DNA from: Pseudomonadota bacterium
Lineage (GTDB): Bacteria > Pseudomonadota > Gammaproteobacteria > Xanthomonadales > Rhodanobacteraceae
NCBI GenBank assembly: GCA_021798675.1
Contig: JAJZGE010000194.1
Span: forward strand, 1 to 5,103
DNA: 5,103 bases
Direction of reading: 5' to 3'
The translations under genes were made by a program, and so were the position numbers. Below are positions 1 through 5,103 of the stretch, one piece after another. Below the pieces are notes generated by a model. It was not told the DNA's origin. It was given only the letters and a program-made list of their open reading frames with translations, and made no database searches. Every line of letters starts with the position of its first letter. Within the stretch, counting starts at the first letter, position 1.

Positions 1-745
1 CGGCGCCCACACTGACAAGGAAGGCCTGTTCCAGGCCGCGCACGGCGGCACGCTGTTCCTCGACGAAGTGGCCGAGCTGCCGCTGCACATGCAGGTGAAG
101 CTGCTGCGCGCGATCCAGGAAAAGGCCGTGCGTCCGATCGGTGCGCGCGAAGAGGTGCCGGTGGACGTGCGCATCCTCTCCGCCACGCACAAGAACCTCG
201 CTGCCCTGGTCGAGCAGGGCCAGTTCCGCCAGGACCTGTTCTACCGCATCAACGTGATAGAGCTGCGCGTGCCGCCGCTGCGCGAGCGCCGCGGCGACGT
301 GCCGCTGCTGGCCAACCACATCCTGCTCGGTCTCGCCCGCAAGGACGGTGGTCGGCCAAGCCAGTTGTCGCCCGAGGCGCAACGGGCGCTGGAGAGCTAC
401 GACTTCCCCGGCAACGTGCGCGAGCTGGAGAACATCCTCGAGCGCGCCACCGCGATGTGCGACGGCGAGCGCATCGACGCTGCCGACCTGATGCTGCCGC
501 AGCGCCAGCCGCGCGCGGAAGGCGTACCCCCCGCCGCCGGCCATCCGGCCGCGCCGGCCGCCGCGCCCTCGCCCGCCAGTGCCACCGCCGACGGCGGCCT
601 CGACGACTACATCAGCAACCTCGAGCGCAGCGCGATCATGAAGGCGCTGGAAGAATCCCGCTACAACAAGACCGCCGCCGCGAAGAAGCTGGGCATCACC
701 TTCCGCGCGTTGCGCTACAAGCTGAAGAAGCTCGGCATCGATTGA
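1..745 (+). CDS. pilR: Type IV pilus sigma-54-dependent response regulator PilR, C-terminal part (5' end outside window)
   Basis: The first complete codon is at position 2 and 247 residues are visible before TGA. The fragment opens with the last two residues (GA) of the GAFTGA-type sigma-54 contact loop, so the receiver domain, Walker A and most of that loop lie upstream of the window. Visible parts: Walker B GGTLFLDE (residues 15-22), sensor I region [11 protein letters not shown], the arginine-finger block [11 protein letters not shown] (R76, R82), sensor [12 protein letters not shown] (about 135-144), an Ala/Pro-rich linker (about 166-198) and a Fis-type helix-turn-helix (about 204-246) ending [10 protein letters not shown]. 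The stretch [20 protein letters not shown] and the C-terminal end closely match PilR as I remember it from Pseudomonas and Xanthomonas, more closely than NtrC. In that family PilS phosphorylates PilR, which then activates the sigma-54 promoter of pilA (major pilin). pilS would be expected upstream, outside the window. GTG at 68 is an internal codon, not the start. Confidence 0.93.
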   Translation, partial: GAHTDKEGLFQAAHGGTLFLDEVAELPLHMQVKLLRAIQEKAVRPIGAREEVPVDVRILSATHKNLAALVEQGQFRQDLFYRINVIELRVPPLRERRGDVPLLANHILLGLARKDGGRPSQLSPEAQRALESYDFPGNVRELENILERATAMCDGERIDAADLMLPQRQPRAEGVPPAAGHPAAPAAAPSPASATADGGLDDYISNLERSAIMKALEESRYNKTAAAKKLGITFRALRYKLKKLGID

Positions 746-755
746 TGCCGCTTAC

Positions 756-782
756 AGCCCTCTCCCCACTGGGGGGAGGGCT
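756..782. terminator. Strong intergenic hairpin between convergent genes (possible bidirectional terminator or dispersed repeat)
   Basis: AGCCCTCTCCCC, loop ACT, then GGGGGGAGGGCT. This gives a 12-bp stem in plus-strand RNA with one G-U pair. On the minus strand the same position becomes an A-C mismatch, so the plus-strand RNA folds better. It lies in the 46-bp gap between pilR (stop at 743-745) and the oppositely oriented hybrid kinase gene (stop at 792-794), where a shared terminator is expected. No T-run follows on either strand, so it is not a canonical intrinsic terminator. CCCTCTCCCC/GGGGAGAGGG-like stem-loops are, from memory, common intergenic repeats in Xanthomonadales. It could therefore be a member of such a family that also protects mRNA 3' ends. 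Confidence 0.6.
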
Positions 783-791
783 TGCGCGATG

Positions 792-2360
792 TCAGTCCAT
801 AGTGCTCGACAGCGCCAACCGCAACGTACGCAACAGCTTCCGCGTGGTAACCGGCTTGTCGAGCACGCGCAGGCGCGGCAGCGGCGGCAGCTCGTCCAGC
901 TGCGGCGGCGCGTAGGGGCGCGCCAGCATCACCACGGCGCCGTCGTAACCCTGATCGACCAGGGCGGCGAGCATACGTGTACCGGTGAACAGGTTCATGT
1001 CGGCATCCATCAGCACCAGGTCGGGCAGGCCGTGCACGCCGATCCATTGCAATGCGGCAGTGCCGCTCTGGCTGGCGCTGGCACGGTAGCCCCAGGCGTC
1101 CAGCGTGTCGCTGAGCAGGGAGAGCTCGCTGGCAGCTTCGGCCACCACCAGCACGCGCTCGCCGACGCCTTCCAGCGTGTCGACGTCGTCGCCATCGTTC
1201 GCGTCGGCACCGGCCTCCTGCAAGGGGATGTAGAGGTCGAAGCGGGCACCACGACCCGGGGCACTGTCCACGCGCATCACGCCGCCGTGGCTGGCAATGA
1301 TGCGCCGGCACGACAGCAGGCCGAGGCCGGTGCCGCTTTCCTTGGTGGTGAAGAACGGCTCGAACAGGCGCGCCAGCACGTCAGCGCCCATGCCCGGGCC
1401 GTCGTCGATCACGCTGAGGCGCAGGTGACGGCCGGGATGCGCCTGCTCGCCGGGTTCAAAGAAGTCCGCCTCAAGCCGCTGCTGCGCCGCTTCGATGCGC
1501 AATTCGCCGCCGTTCGGCATGGCCTGGATCGCATTGAGGCAGAGATTGAGCAGGCATTGCTGCAGTTCGGTGTGGTTGCCGGCGAATTCGAGTTCGGGCG
1601 CTTCCACCGCCACCTGCATGTGGATGGTGCGCGGCACGCTGCCCTGCAACAGCAGCTCCAGCGCATCCATCAGCGCACCCAGGCGCACCTGCTCGGCGCG
1701 CCGTGCGCCGCGCGCGAAGGAGAGCATCGACTGCACCATCTCCAGGCCGCGCTTGCCGCAGTCGCGCACCAGCTCGCCCAGCCGTGCGAGCTGCGGATCG
1801 TCGCGGTATTCGCGCAGGCTTTCGCCGGCCAGCAGCAGCGGTTGCAGCAGGTTGCGCAGGTCGTGGCTGAGGCCACCGGCCAGCATCGCCAGGCTTTCGA
1901 AGCGCTGTGCGCGGATCAGCCCGGCCTCGGCGCGCTGGCTGGCGCGATGCTCGGCGGCCTCGGCCAGCGCCCGGCGCACCGCGCTGGCCAGGCGTGCCGG
2001 GTTTTGCTTGAGGATGTAGTCGGTGGCACCGTCGTGCAGCGCGGCGATGGCGGCCTCTTCACCCAGCGTGCCGGAGACGTAGATGAAGGGCAGCTCCGCG
2101 TCGCGCTGGCGCAACAGCTCCAGCGCGCGCTGGCCGGAAAAACCCGGCAGGCTGAGGTCGGACAGCACGATGTCGGGCGCGAAATCGCGCAAGGCGGCCA
2201 GGTAGGCCGCCTCGTCGTCCACCACGCGCGCCTCGTGCGCGAGCGCGTCCTCGGCGAGTTCGGCCAACGCCAGCTCGGCGTCCTCGCGGCTGTCCTCCAC
2301 CAGCAGTATCCGGATCGGGTGCGCGTCGCTGCCGTGTGAACCGTGTATGGGCTTTTCCAT
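792..2360 (-). CDS. Soluble hybrid histidine kinase with N- and C-terminal receivers (REC-HisKA-HATPase-REC)
   Basis: The protein has 522 residues and no signal peptide or membrane segment. REC1 (about 16-135) looks functional: acidic pair E22/D23, phospho-acceptor D68 in VLSDLSLPG, S96/T98, and K118. A dimerisation/phosphotransfer helix follows with LAGGLSHDLRN, phospho-acceptor H166. The ATPase domain (about 255-380) has the N-box with N272 and N276, G1 DDGPG (319-323), F-box LFEPFFTTK (332-340) and G2 GTGLGL (343-348). An acidic linker (about 381-400) leads to REC2 (about 402-520), which keeps D452 and K502. In REC2 the acidic pair reads A407/E408 and the conserved Ser/Thr position is A480, so it is degenerate. 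The ATG at 2360 follows GAAGG in the 8-bp gap after the upstream regulator's stop, which supports this start; the frame stays open further upstream only as a shadow. As last gene of a three-gene operon, it probably takes part in the same relay as the membrane kinase and small receiver. Its partner and target are not shown by sequence. Confidence 0.93.
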   Translation of the reverse strand: MEKPIHGSHGSDAHPIRILLVEDSREDAELALAELAEDALAHEARVVDDEAAYLAALRDFAPDIVLSDLSLPGFSGQRALELLRQRDAELPFIYVSGTLGEEAAIAALHDGATDYILKQNPARLASAVRRALAEAAEHRASQRAEAGLIRAQRFESLAMLAGGLSHDLRNLLQPLLLAGESLREYRDDPQLARLGELVRDCGKRGLEMVQSMLSFARGARRAEQVRLGALMDALELLLQGSVPRTIHMQVAVEAPELEFAGNHTELQQCLLNLCLNAIQAMPNGGELRIEAAQQRLEADFFEPGEQAHPGRHLRLSVIDDGPGMGADVLARLFEPFFTTKESGTGLGLLSCRRIIASHGGVMRVDSAPGRGARFDLYIPLQEAGADANDGDDVDTLEGVGERVLVVAEAASELSLLSDTLDAWGYRASASQSGTAALQWIGVHGLPDLVLMDADMNLFTGTRMLAALVDQGYDGAVVMLARPYAPPQLDELPPLPRLRVLDKPVTTRKLLRTLRLALSSTMD

Positions 2361-2362
2361 TC

Positions 2363-2368
2363 GCCTTC
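2363..2368 (-). promoter_or_regulatory. Ribosome binding site of the hybrid kinase gene
   Basis: The 8-bp gap between the regulator's TGA (2371-2369) and the kinase ATG (2360-2358) reads GAAGGCGA on the minus strand. With the preceding stop it forms TGAGAAGG, a purine-rich site that overlaps the stop codon. The core GAAGG sits close to the ATG (3 nt), slightly short. The position supports re-initiation by ribosomes ending the upstream gene and supports 2360 as the true start. Confidence 0.5.
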
Positions 2369-2815
2369 TCAGTCGTAGTCGGGTGCCTGGTTCAGCACGG
2401 CCCAGAACTGCCCCAGCGTGCGCACGGCGTTGAAGAACTGGTCCACGTCCACCGGCTTGATGACGTAGGCGTTGACGCCCAGGTCCCAGCTGCGCGCGAG
2501 GTCGCTCTCTTCGCGCGAGGAGGACAGGATCACCACCGGGATGCGGCGCAGGCTGTCGTCGGCGCGCATGCGCTTGAGTACTTCCAGGCCGTCCATCCGC
2601 GGCATCTTGATGTCCAGCAGCACCACCGCCGGGTTGCCCGGCTCGCGCTTGGCCCAGTCGCCGCGGCATTGCAGCCAATCCATGCATTCCACGCCATCCT
2701 GCAGGTGCACCACGGGATTGGCGAGGTTGGCCTCGCGCAGCGCGTCCAGCGACATTTCGGCATCGGCCATGCTGTCTTCGACCAGCAGGATGGTGCGGAT
2801 GTGGCGATTCATCAT
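2369..2815 (-). CDS. Single-domain response regulator, Rcp1-like (CheY-like receiver without output domain)
   Basis: The protein has 148 residues and consists almost entirely of one receiver domain. Key residues are E13/D14 in LLVEDS, phospho-acceptor D68 in VVLLDIKMPRMDG, S98 in VVILSSS, and K120 in YVIKPVD; all are intact, so it should be phosphorylatable. The run of serines after beta-4 and the C-terminal helix with FFNAVRTLGQFW are typical of the Rcp1 group, small regulators that pair with phytochrome-type kinases. The match is to the family as I know it; no search was run. It follows the kinase gene with a 4-bp ATGA overlap and precedes the hybrid kinase by 8 bp, so it is very likely the direct phosphate acceptor of the membrane kinase. 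There is no DNA-binding or enzymatic output, so it must act by protein contact or as a relay intermediate. Two tandem ATG codons (2815 and 2812) could each start it; the first has the better ribosome-site spacing. Confidence 0.95.
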   Translation of the reverse strand: MMNRHIRTILLVEDSMADAEMSLDALREANLANPVVHLQDGVECMDWLQCRGDWAKREPGNPAVVLLDIKMPRMDGLEVLKRMRADDSLRRIPVVILSSSREESDLARSWDLGVNAYVIKPVDVDQFFNAVRTLGQFWAVLNQAPDYD

Positions 2816-4608
2816 GAAAGCCTCTCGTGGGTTGTGCCGGACAGGTCCCGCGCCGGCAAGGTGAAGTGGAAACGCGCGCCAAGCCCAGGCTCGGCCACGG
2901 CCCAGATGCGGCCACCGTGACGGGCGAGGATACGCCGCACGTTGGCCAGGCCGATGCCGTTGCCGGGAAAATCCGAAGCGCGATGCAGGCGCTGGAACAC
3001 GCCGAACAGCTTGTCGGCGTACTGCATGTCGAAGCCGGCGCCATCGTCGCTCACGCTGAACTCGTAGTCGCCGTTGCGGCCGCGCTGCACGTCCACCGCG
3101 ATGTGCGCGTGCTCGCGCTGGCTGGTGTACTTCACCGCGTTGCCGATCAGGTTCTGCCACACGGTGCGCAGCATGTTCTCGTCGCCCACCACGATCGGCA
3201 GCGGCGCGATCGCCCAGCTGATATGCCGTTCCGGCGCCTCGGCCGTGCACAGTGCGCGCGCCTCCTCGGCCAGCGACTGCATGTCCACCGGCTGCAGGCG
3301 CAACGCGCCGCGACCTAGGCGCGAGAACACCAGCAGGTCCTCGATCAGCTGGCCCATGCGCTGCGCCGAGCTGCCGATCACGTCCAGATAGTGGCTGCCG
3401 GTCTCGTCGATCCGCTCGCCGAGGTGCTGGCGCAGCTTGCGTGCGAACCCGGCAATGTGGCGCAGCGGCGCGCGCAGGTCGTGCGACACCGAATAGCTGA
3501 AGGCCTCCAGCTCGCGGTTGACGTCGGTGATCTGCACCACCTTGCCTTCCAGCTGGTGGTTCAGCTCGTTGACCCTTAGCTCGGCCAGCGCGCGGGCGGT
3601 GACATCGCTCACCGTGAGCAGCAGCGCTTGCGCGTCGCTGTCCTGCTGCTGGATGCGCCGCGCGTTGATCACCACGTGGCGGTCCACGCCGTCCGGCGTG
3701 TGCTGCACTACCTCGTAGTCCCACAGCTCGCGGTCGCGCAGCAGCACGTCGTTGAGCCGCTGCAGCAGCGCACCGTCGTTCCACGCGCCGTTGCCGATCT
3801 GCGGCAGCGACAGCGCGCGTTGGTGCTTCGGGTCCAGCCCGTAAAGCTCGGCGAACGCGGCGTTCACCAGCAGGCTGCGCAGCTGTCCGTCGAACAGCGC
3901 GATGGGTTCGCGCACCGCCTGCACGATCATCTGCGAGCGCAGCACCGCACGGCCCTCGCGGGTTTCCGCCAGTTGGCGCTTGCCGATCTGCCGCTCGGAG
4001 GTGACCACCACCACGATCAGCAACAGGAGCTGCGCCAGCGCGATCAGGGCAAGCAGCAGCCGGCTGCGCTCCATCTGCCGGTCGACCTCGCGGCGGCGTT
4101 GGTCCACCAGGCGGTCGGCGGCCCGCGCGATGTTGCCGATCAGCGCGTGCATGCGGAACAGGTCGCTGGTATCGCGCAGCGATTGCCGCGCACCCGCGGT
4201 ATCGCCCTGGTGCAGGCGATCCAGCGCCTGGCCCAGCAGGGTGATGCGGCCATTGACCGCGCTTTCCAGCGCGCCGATGCGTGCCTGCTGGTCGGGGTTG
4301 TCGCGGGTCAGCGCGCGCAACTGGTCGAGCAGCGCCGGCGCCAGGCGCTTGGCGCTGTCGGCACGCCGCTCGATGGCGCTGTCGCCGTCGCCGGCGAGGA
4401 TGCGGTAACTCGCCGCTTCGCTGTCGCGCACCAGGTAGGCAATGTTGTAGGCAAGCGCCTTGATCGTGCTGGTCTGGTTGAGCCAGCTGTTGACCCGCTG
4501 CGTTTCGTCGGACATCACGCGCGTGGCGAGATACGGCAGCGCCACGATGACGACCATCGCGAACAGCAGGCCAGCGAGCCGCCAGCGCGGCATACCCTTG
4601 GCTTTCAT
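2812..4608 (-). CDS. Membrane sensor histidine kinase: CHASE3-like, PAS, HisKA, HATPase
   Basis: The protein has 598 residues. Order of parts: short basic N-terminus, membrane segment 1 (about 11-28), an alpha-helical extracytoplasmic CHASE3-like region (about 35-175), membrane segment 2 (about 184-202), a PAS domain (about 225-338), a short coiled linker, HisKA with FSYSVSHDLRAPLRH (phospho-acceptor H376), N-box QNLIGNAVKY (N486, N490), G1 DDGAG (521-525), F-box LFGVFQRL (534-541) and G2 GNGIGLANV (549-557). The catalytic half resembles phytochrome-type and cyanobacterial-style kinases that partner with Rcp1-like regulators, which agrees with the next gene. The CHASE3 call rests on helical character, size and placement between two membrane helices, and is less sure than the kinase call. 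The ligand is unknown. The ATG at 4608 has no ribosome site at normal spacing. The nearest good one (GGGAG, 4633-4629) is better placed for a five-codon ORF that ends on this start. Met6 is a possible but poorly served alternative. The stop overlaps the regulator's start. Confidence 0.95.
   Translation of the reverse strand: MKAKGMPRWRLAGLLFAMVVIVALPYLATRVMSDETQRVNSWLNQTSTIKALAYNIAYLVRDSEAASYRILAGDGDSAIERRADSAKRLAPALLDQLRALTRDNPDQQARIGALESAVNGRITLLGQALDRLHQGDTAGARQSLRDTSDLFRMHALIGNIARAADRLVDQRRREVDRQMERSRLLLALIALAQLLLLIVVVVTSERQIGKRQLAETREGRAVLRSQMIVQAVREPIALFDGQLRSLLVNAAFAELYGLDPKHQRALSLPQIGNGAWNDGALLQRLNDVLLRDRELWDYEVVQHTPDGVDRHVVINARRIQQQDSDAQALLLTVSDVTARALAELRVNELNHQLEGKVVQITDVNRELEAFSYSVSHDLRAPLRHIAGFARKLRQHLGERIDETGSHYLDVIGSSAQRMGQLIEDLLVFSRLGRGALRLQPVDMQSLAEEARALCTAEAPERHISWAIAPLPIVVGDENMLRTVWQNLIGNAVKYTSQREHAHIAVDVQRGRNGDYEFSVSDDGAGFDMQYADKLFGVFQRLHRASDFPGNGIGLANVRRILARHGGRIWAVAEPGLGARFHFTLPARDLSGTTHERLS
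2821..2826 (-). promoter_or_regulatory. Ribosome binding site of the Rcp1-like regulator, inside the kinase gene
   Basis: GAGAGG on the minus strand ends 5 nt before the first of two tandem ATG codons (2815) and 8 nt before the second (2812). It lies within the last codons of the kinase gene. The layout GAGAGGCTTTC-ATGATG places the kinase stop TGA inside the two starts, a classic translational coupling arrangement. The spacing makes 2815 the more likely start, though initiation at 2812 is also reasonable. Confidence 0.6.
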
Positions 4609-4622
4609 CGGACACGCAGCAT
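4605..4622 (-). other. Possible five-codon upstream ORF (MLRVR) coupled to the sensor kinase start
   Basis: On the minus strand ATG CTG CGT GTC CGA TGA begins at 4622, and its TGA (4607-4605) overlaps the kinase ATG (4608-4606) as ATGA. GGGAG at 4633-4629 sits 6 nt before the upstream ATG, which is good spacing, while it is 20 nt from the kinase ATG, too far for normal initiation there. The simplest reading is that ribosomes load on the mini-ORF and re-initiate on the kinase. Such a short ORF can arise by chance in GC-rich DNA, and codon use cannot be tested over five codons. Confidence 0.3.
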
Positions 4623-4655
4623 CGGCGGCTCCCGGTCGAAAGCGCCCGGCTCCCC

Positions 4656-4669
4656 GGCGGGCACCCGCC
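4656..4669. repeat. Perfect 6-bp inverted repeat in the kinase leader
   Basis: GGCGGG, TG, CCCGCC: a perfect palindromic pair with a 2-nt spacer, so an RNA hairpin would open to 5 bp with a 4-nt loop. It lies about 34 bp upstream of the proposed mini-ORF, within the 120-bp gap between the mannosidase and kinase genes. It could be an operator half-site pair, a 5' leader hairpin or chance in GC-rich sequence. No T-run follows in the minus direction, so it is not a standard terminator for the mannosidase gene. Confidence 0.35.
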
Positions 4670-4675
4670 TATTCT

Positions 4676-4690
4676 GCGCAGGTTTTGCGC
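4676..4690. repeat. Inverted repeat GCGCA-N5-TGCGC upstream of the kinase operon
   Basis: GCGCA and TGCGC arms are perfectly complementary around a 5-bp spacer (AAACC on the minus strand). It sits 47 bp after the mannosidase stop in the direction of transcription and about 70 bp before the kinase ATG. Size and symmetry fit a regulator-binding site. A weak hairpin at the end of the mannosidase mRNA is an alternative. It overlaps the sigma-54-like sequence at 4678-4692, so only one of the two readings may be meaningful. Confidence 0.3.
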
Positions 4691-4692
4691 CA
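4678..4692 (-). promoter_or_regulatory. Candidate sigma-54 (-24/-12) promoter for the kinase operon
   Basis: TGGCGCAAAACCTGC on the minus strand has the invariant GG (-24) and GC (-12) with the required 10-nt gap. It matches 8 of the 12 specified bases of the TGGCACG-N4-TTGCW consensus as I know it. Transcription would begin near 4666, about 44 nt before the proposed mini-ORF. No convincing sigma-70 -35/-10 pair was found in this gap: CAGAAT at 4676-4671 is a weak -10 with only a poor -35. GC-rich DNA gives such partial matches by chance, so this is a candidate only. Confidence 0.22.
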
Positions 4693-4728
4693 GCGGCCAG
4701 CCCGCTTGCTGCCTGCGACAACGTAACC

Positions 4729-5103
4729 CTATCGCCTGGCGCCGGTCGCCGCGTCCCAATGCTTGTTCGGCTCGGCCTGCATCACGAAGCGAAGCTCGCC
4801 ACCGGCAAGGATCTCGCCGTGGTGCAGGAAGGGGCGGGCCAAGGGTTTGCCGTCGAGGAACACCGCGCCGACGTAGGGGTGCGCGCCGTCGAGATGATCC
4901 GCCACGATGGTGAACGTCCGGCCGTTTTCCAGGTGCAGCACCGCCCTCGGCACGAAGGGCCGGCCGATCGCGTAGACGTCGCTGGCCGGCGTGACCGGGT
5001 AGAAGCCCAGCGCGGTGAAGATGTACCAGGCCGACATCTGGCCGAGGTCGTCGTTGCCGGCCAGGCCATCCGGGGTAATGCCGTACTGGGTGTCCATGAT
5101 CTG
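4729..5103 (-). CDS. GH92-family alpha-mannosidase, C-terminal end (5' part outside window)
   Basis: 124 residues are visible before TAG (4731-4729); the gene runs off the right edge, so start, signal peptide and N-terminal beta-sandwich domain are not seen. GNDDLGQMSAWY (visible residues 16-27) is the strongly conserved C-terminal block of GH92 exo-acting alpha-mannosidases, followed by ALGFYPVTPAS and IGRPF. A closing beta-sandwich segment follows, with FLDGKPL and HHGEILAGGELRFVM, ending PNKHW. Family members are calcium-dependent exo-alpha-mannosidases, usually exported, acting on mannose-rich glycans such as N-glycans or yeast mannan; acidic residues in this block belong to the active site in characterised members. 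The ATG at 5097 lies inside the conserved domain and is not the start. It lies upstream of the kinase operon on the same strand, separated by 120 bp. Confidence 0.9.
   Translation of the reverse strand, partial: QIMDTQYGITPDGLAGNDDLGQMSAWYIFTALGFYPVTPASDVYAIGRPFVPRAVLHLENGRTFTIVADHLDGAHPYVGAVFLDGKPLARPFLHHGEILAGGELRFVMQAEPNKHWDAATGARR

Noticed and set aside
68..70. GTG as the start of a short sigma-54 activator
   Set aside because: The frame is open to the window's left edge, and the preceding 22 codons encode the conserved GA...KEGLFQAA and Walker B residues, so the gene begins outside the window.
457..915. Plus-strand Arg/Ala-rich frame overlapping the 3' end of pilR
   Set aside because: It is a shifted frame of the pilR C-terminus, low complexity, and runs through the hairpin into the opposite gene's 3' end.
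789..2339. Plus-strand open frame of 516 codons opposite the hybrid kinase gene
   Set aside because: It is exactly antisense to a gene with complete kinase and receiver motifs. Its product is rich in Gln, His, Ala and Val with no recognisable domain, which is typical of the reverse-complement shadow of a GC-rich gene.
2336..2920. Plus-strand open frame of 194 codons opposite the regulator gene
   Set aside because: Antisense shadow of the receiver gene with no recognisable fold. Its start has no convincing ribosome site.
2361..3044. N-terminal extension of the hybrid kinase up to 3044
   Set aside because: The extension overlaps the regulator and kinase genes in another frame and has no domain. 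The ATG at 2360 has a ribosome site and begins just before the receiver.
4656..4690. Intrinsic terminator for the mannosidase gene
   Set aside because: Inverted repeats exist here, but none is followed by a T-run in the minus direction and the stems are short.
2816..4759. Long minus-strand open frame continuing upstream from the Rcp1-like regulator through the kinase gene
   Set aside because: Only the part from 2815 down has receiver motifs. The upstream part is low-complexity Arg/Ala/Gly/Pro sequence in another frame of a well-supported kinase gene, so it is a shadow and not a fused domain.

Overview
The window is GC-rich and densely coding, with strong third-position GC bias. It looks like a chromosomal segment from a gammaproteobacterium of the Xanthomonadales/Lysobacterales type (Rhodanobacter, Dyella or Luteibacter-like). 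That placement is inferred from the PilR-type protein, the GH92 mannosidase, the base composition and the CCCTCTCCCC/GGGG(A/G)GAGGG-type intergenic hairpin. It is not proven by any marker gene.

Layout, left to right. (1) Positions 1-745, plus strand: the C-terminal part of a sigma-54-dependent response regulator, confidently PilR, the type IV pilus transcription activator. (2) Positions 746-791: a short convergent intergenic gap filled by a strong 12-bp hairpin. (3) Positions 792-4608, minus strand, transcribed leftwards: a compact three-gene signalling operon. Its order of transcription is a membrane CHASE3-like/PAS histidine kinase (4608-2812), a single-domain Rcp1-like response regulator (2815-2369) and a soluble REC-HisKA-HATPase-REC hybrid kinase (2360-792). 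The first two genes overlap by 4 bp (ATGA) and the next two are 8 bp apart, so co-transcription and translational coupling are very likely. (4) Positions 4609-4728: a 120-bp leader region upstream of the kinase. It holds several inverted repeats, a possible sigma-54-type promoter, and a five-codon upstream ORF whose stop overlaps the kinase start. (5) Positions 4729-5103, minus strand: the C-terminal end of a GH92-family exo-alpha-mannosidase.

How the genes may work together (inference). The membrane kinase probably senses an extracytoplasmic cue through its periplasmic CHASE3-like domain and phosphorylates the small receiver protein. The hybrid kinase has no membrane sensor. It carries an intact N-terminal receiver and a degenerate C-terminal receiver, so it could act as a second stage or phosphate sink in the same relay. 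No output domain (DNA-binding, cyclic-di-GMP or other) is encoded in the operon, so the final target is unknown. PilR is convergent with the operon and need not be functionally linked. No CRISPR array, tRNA, rRNA, insertion sequence or phage gene was seen.
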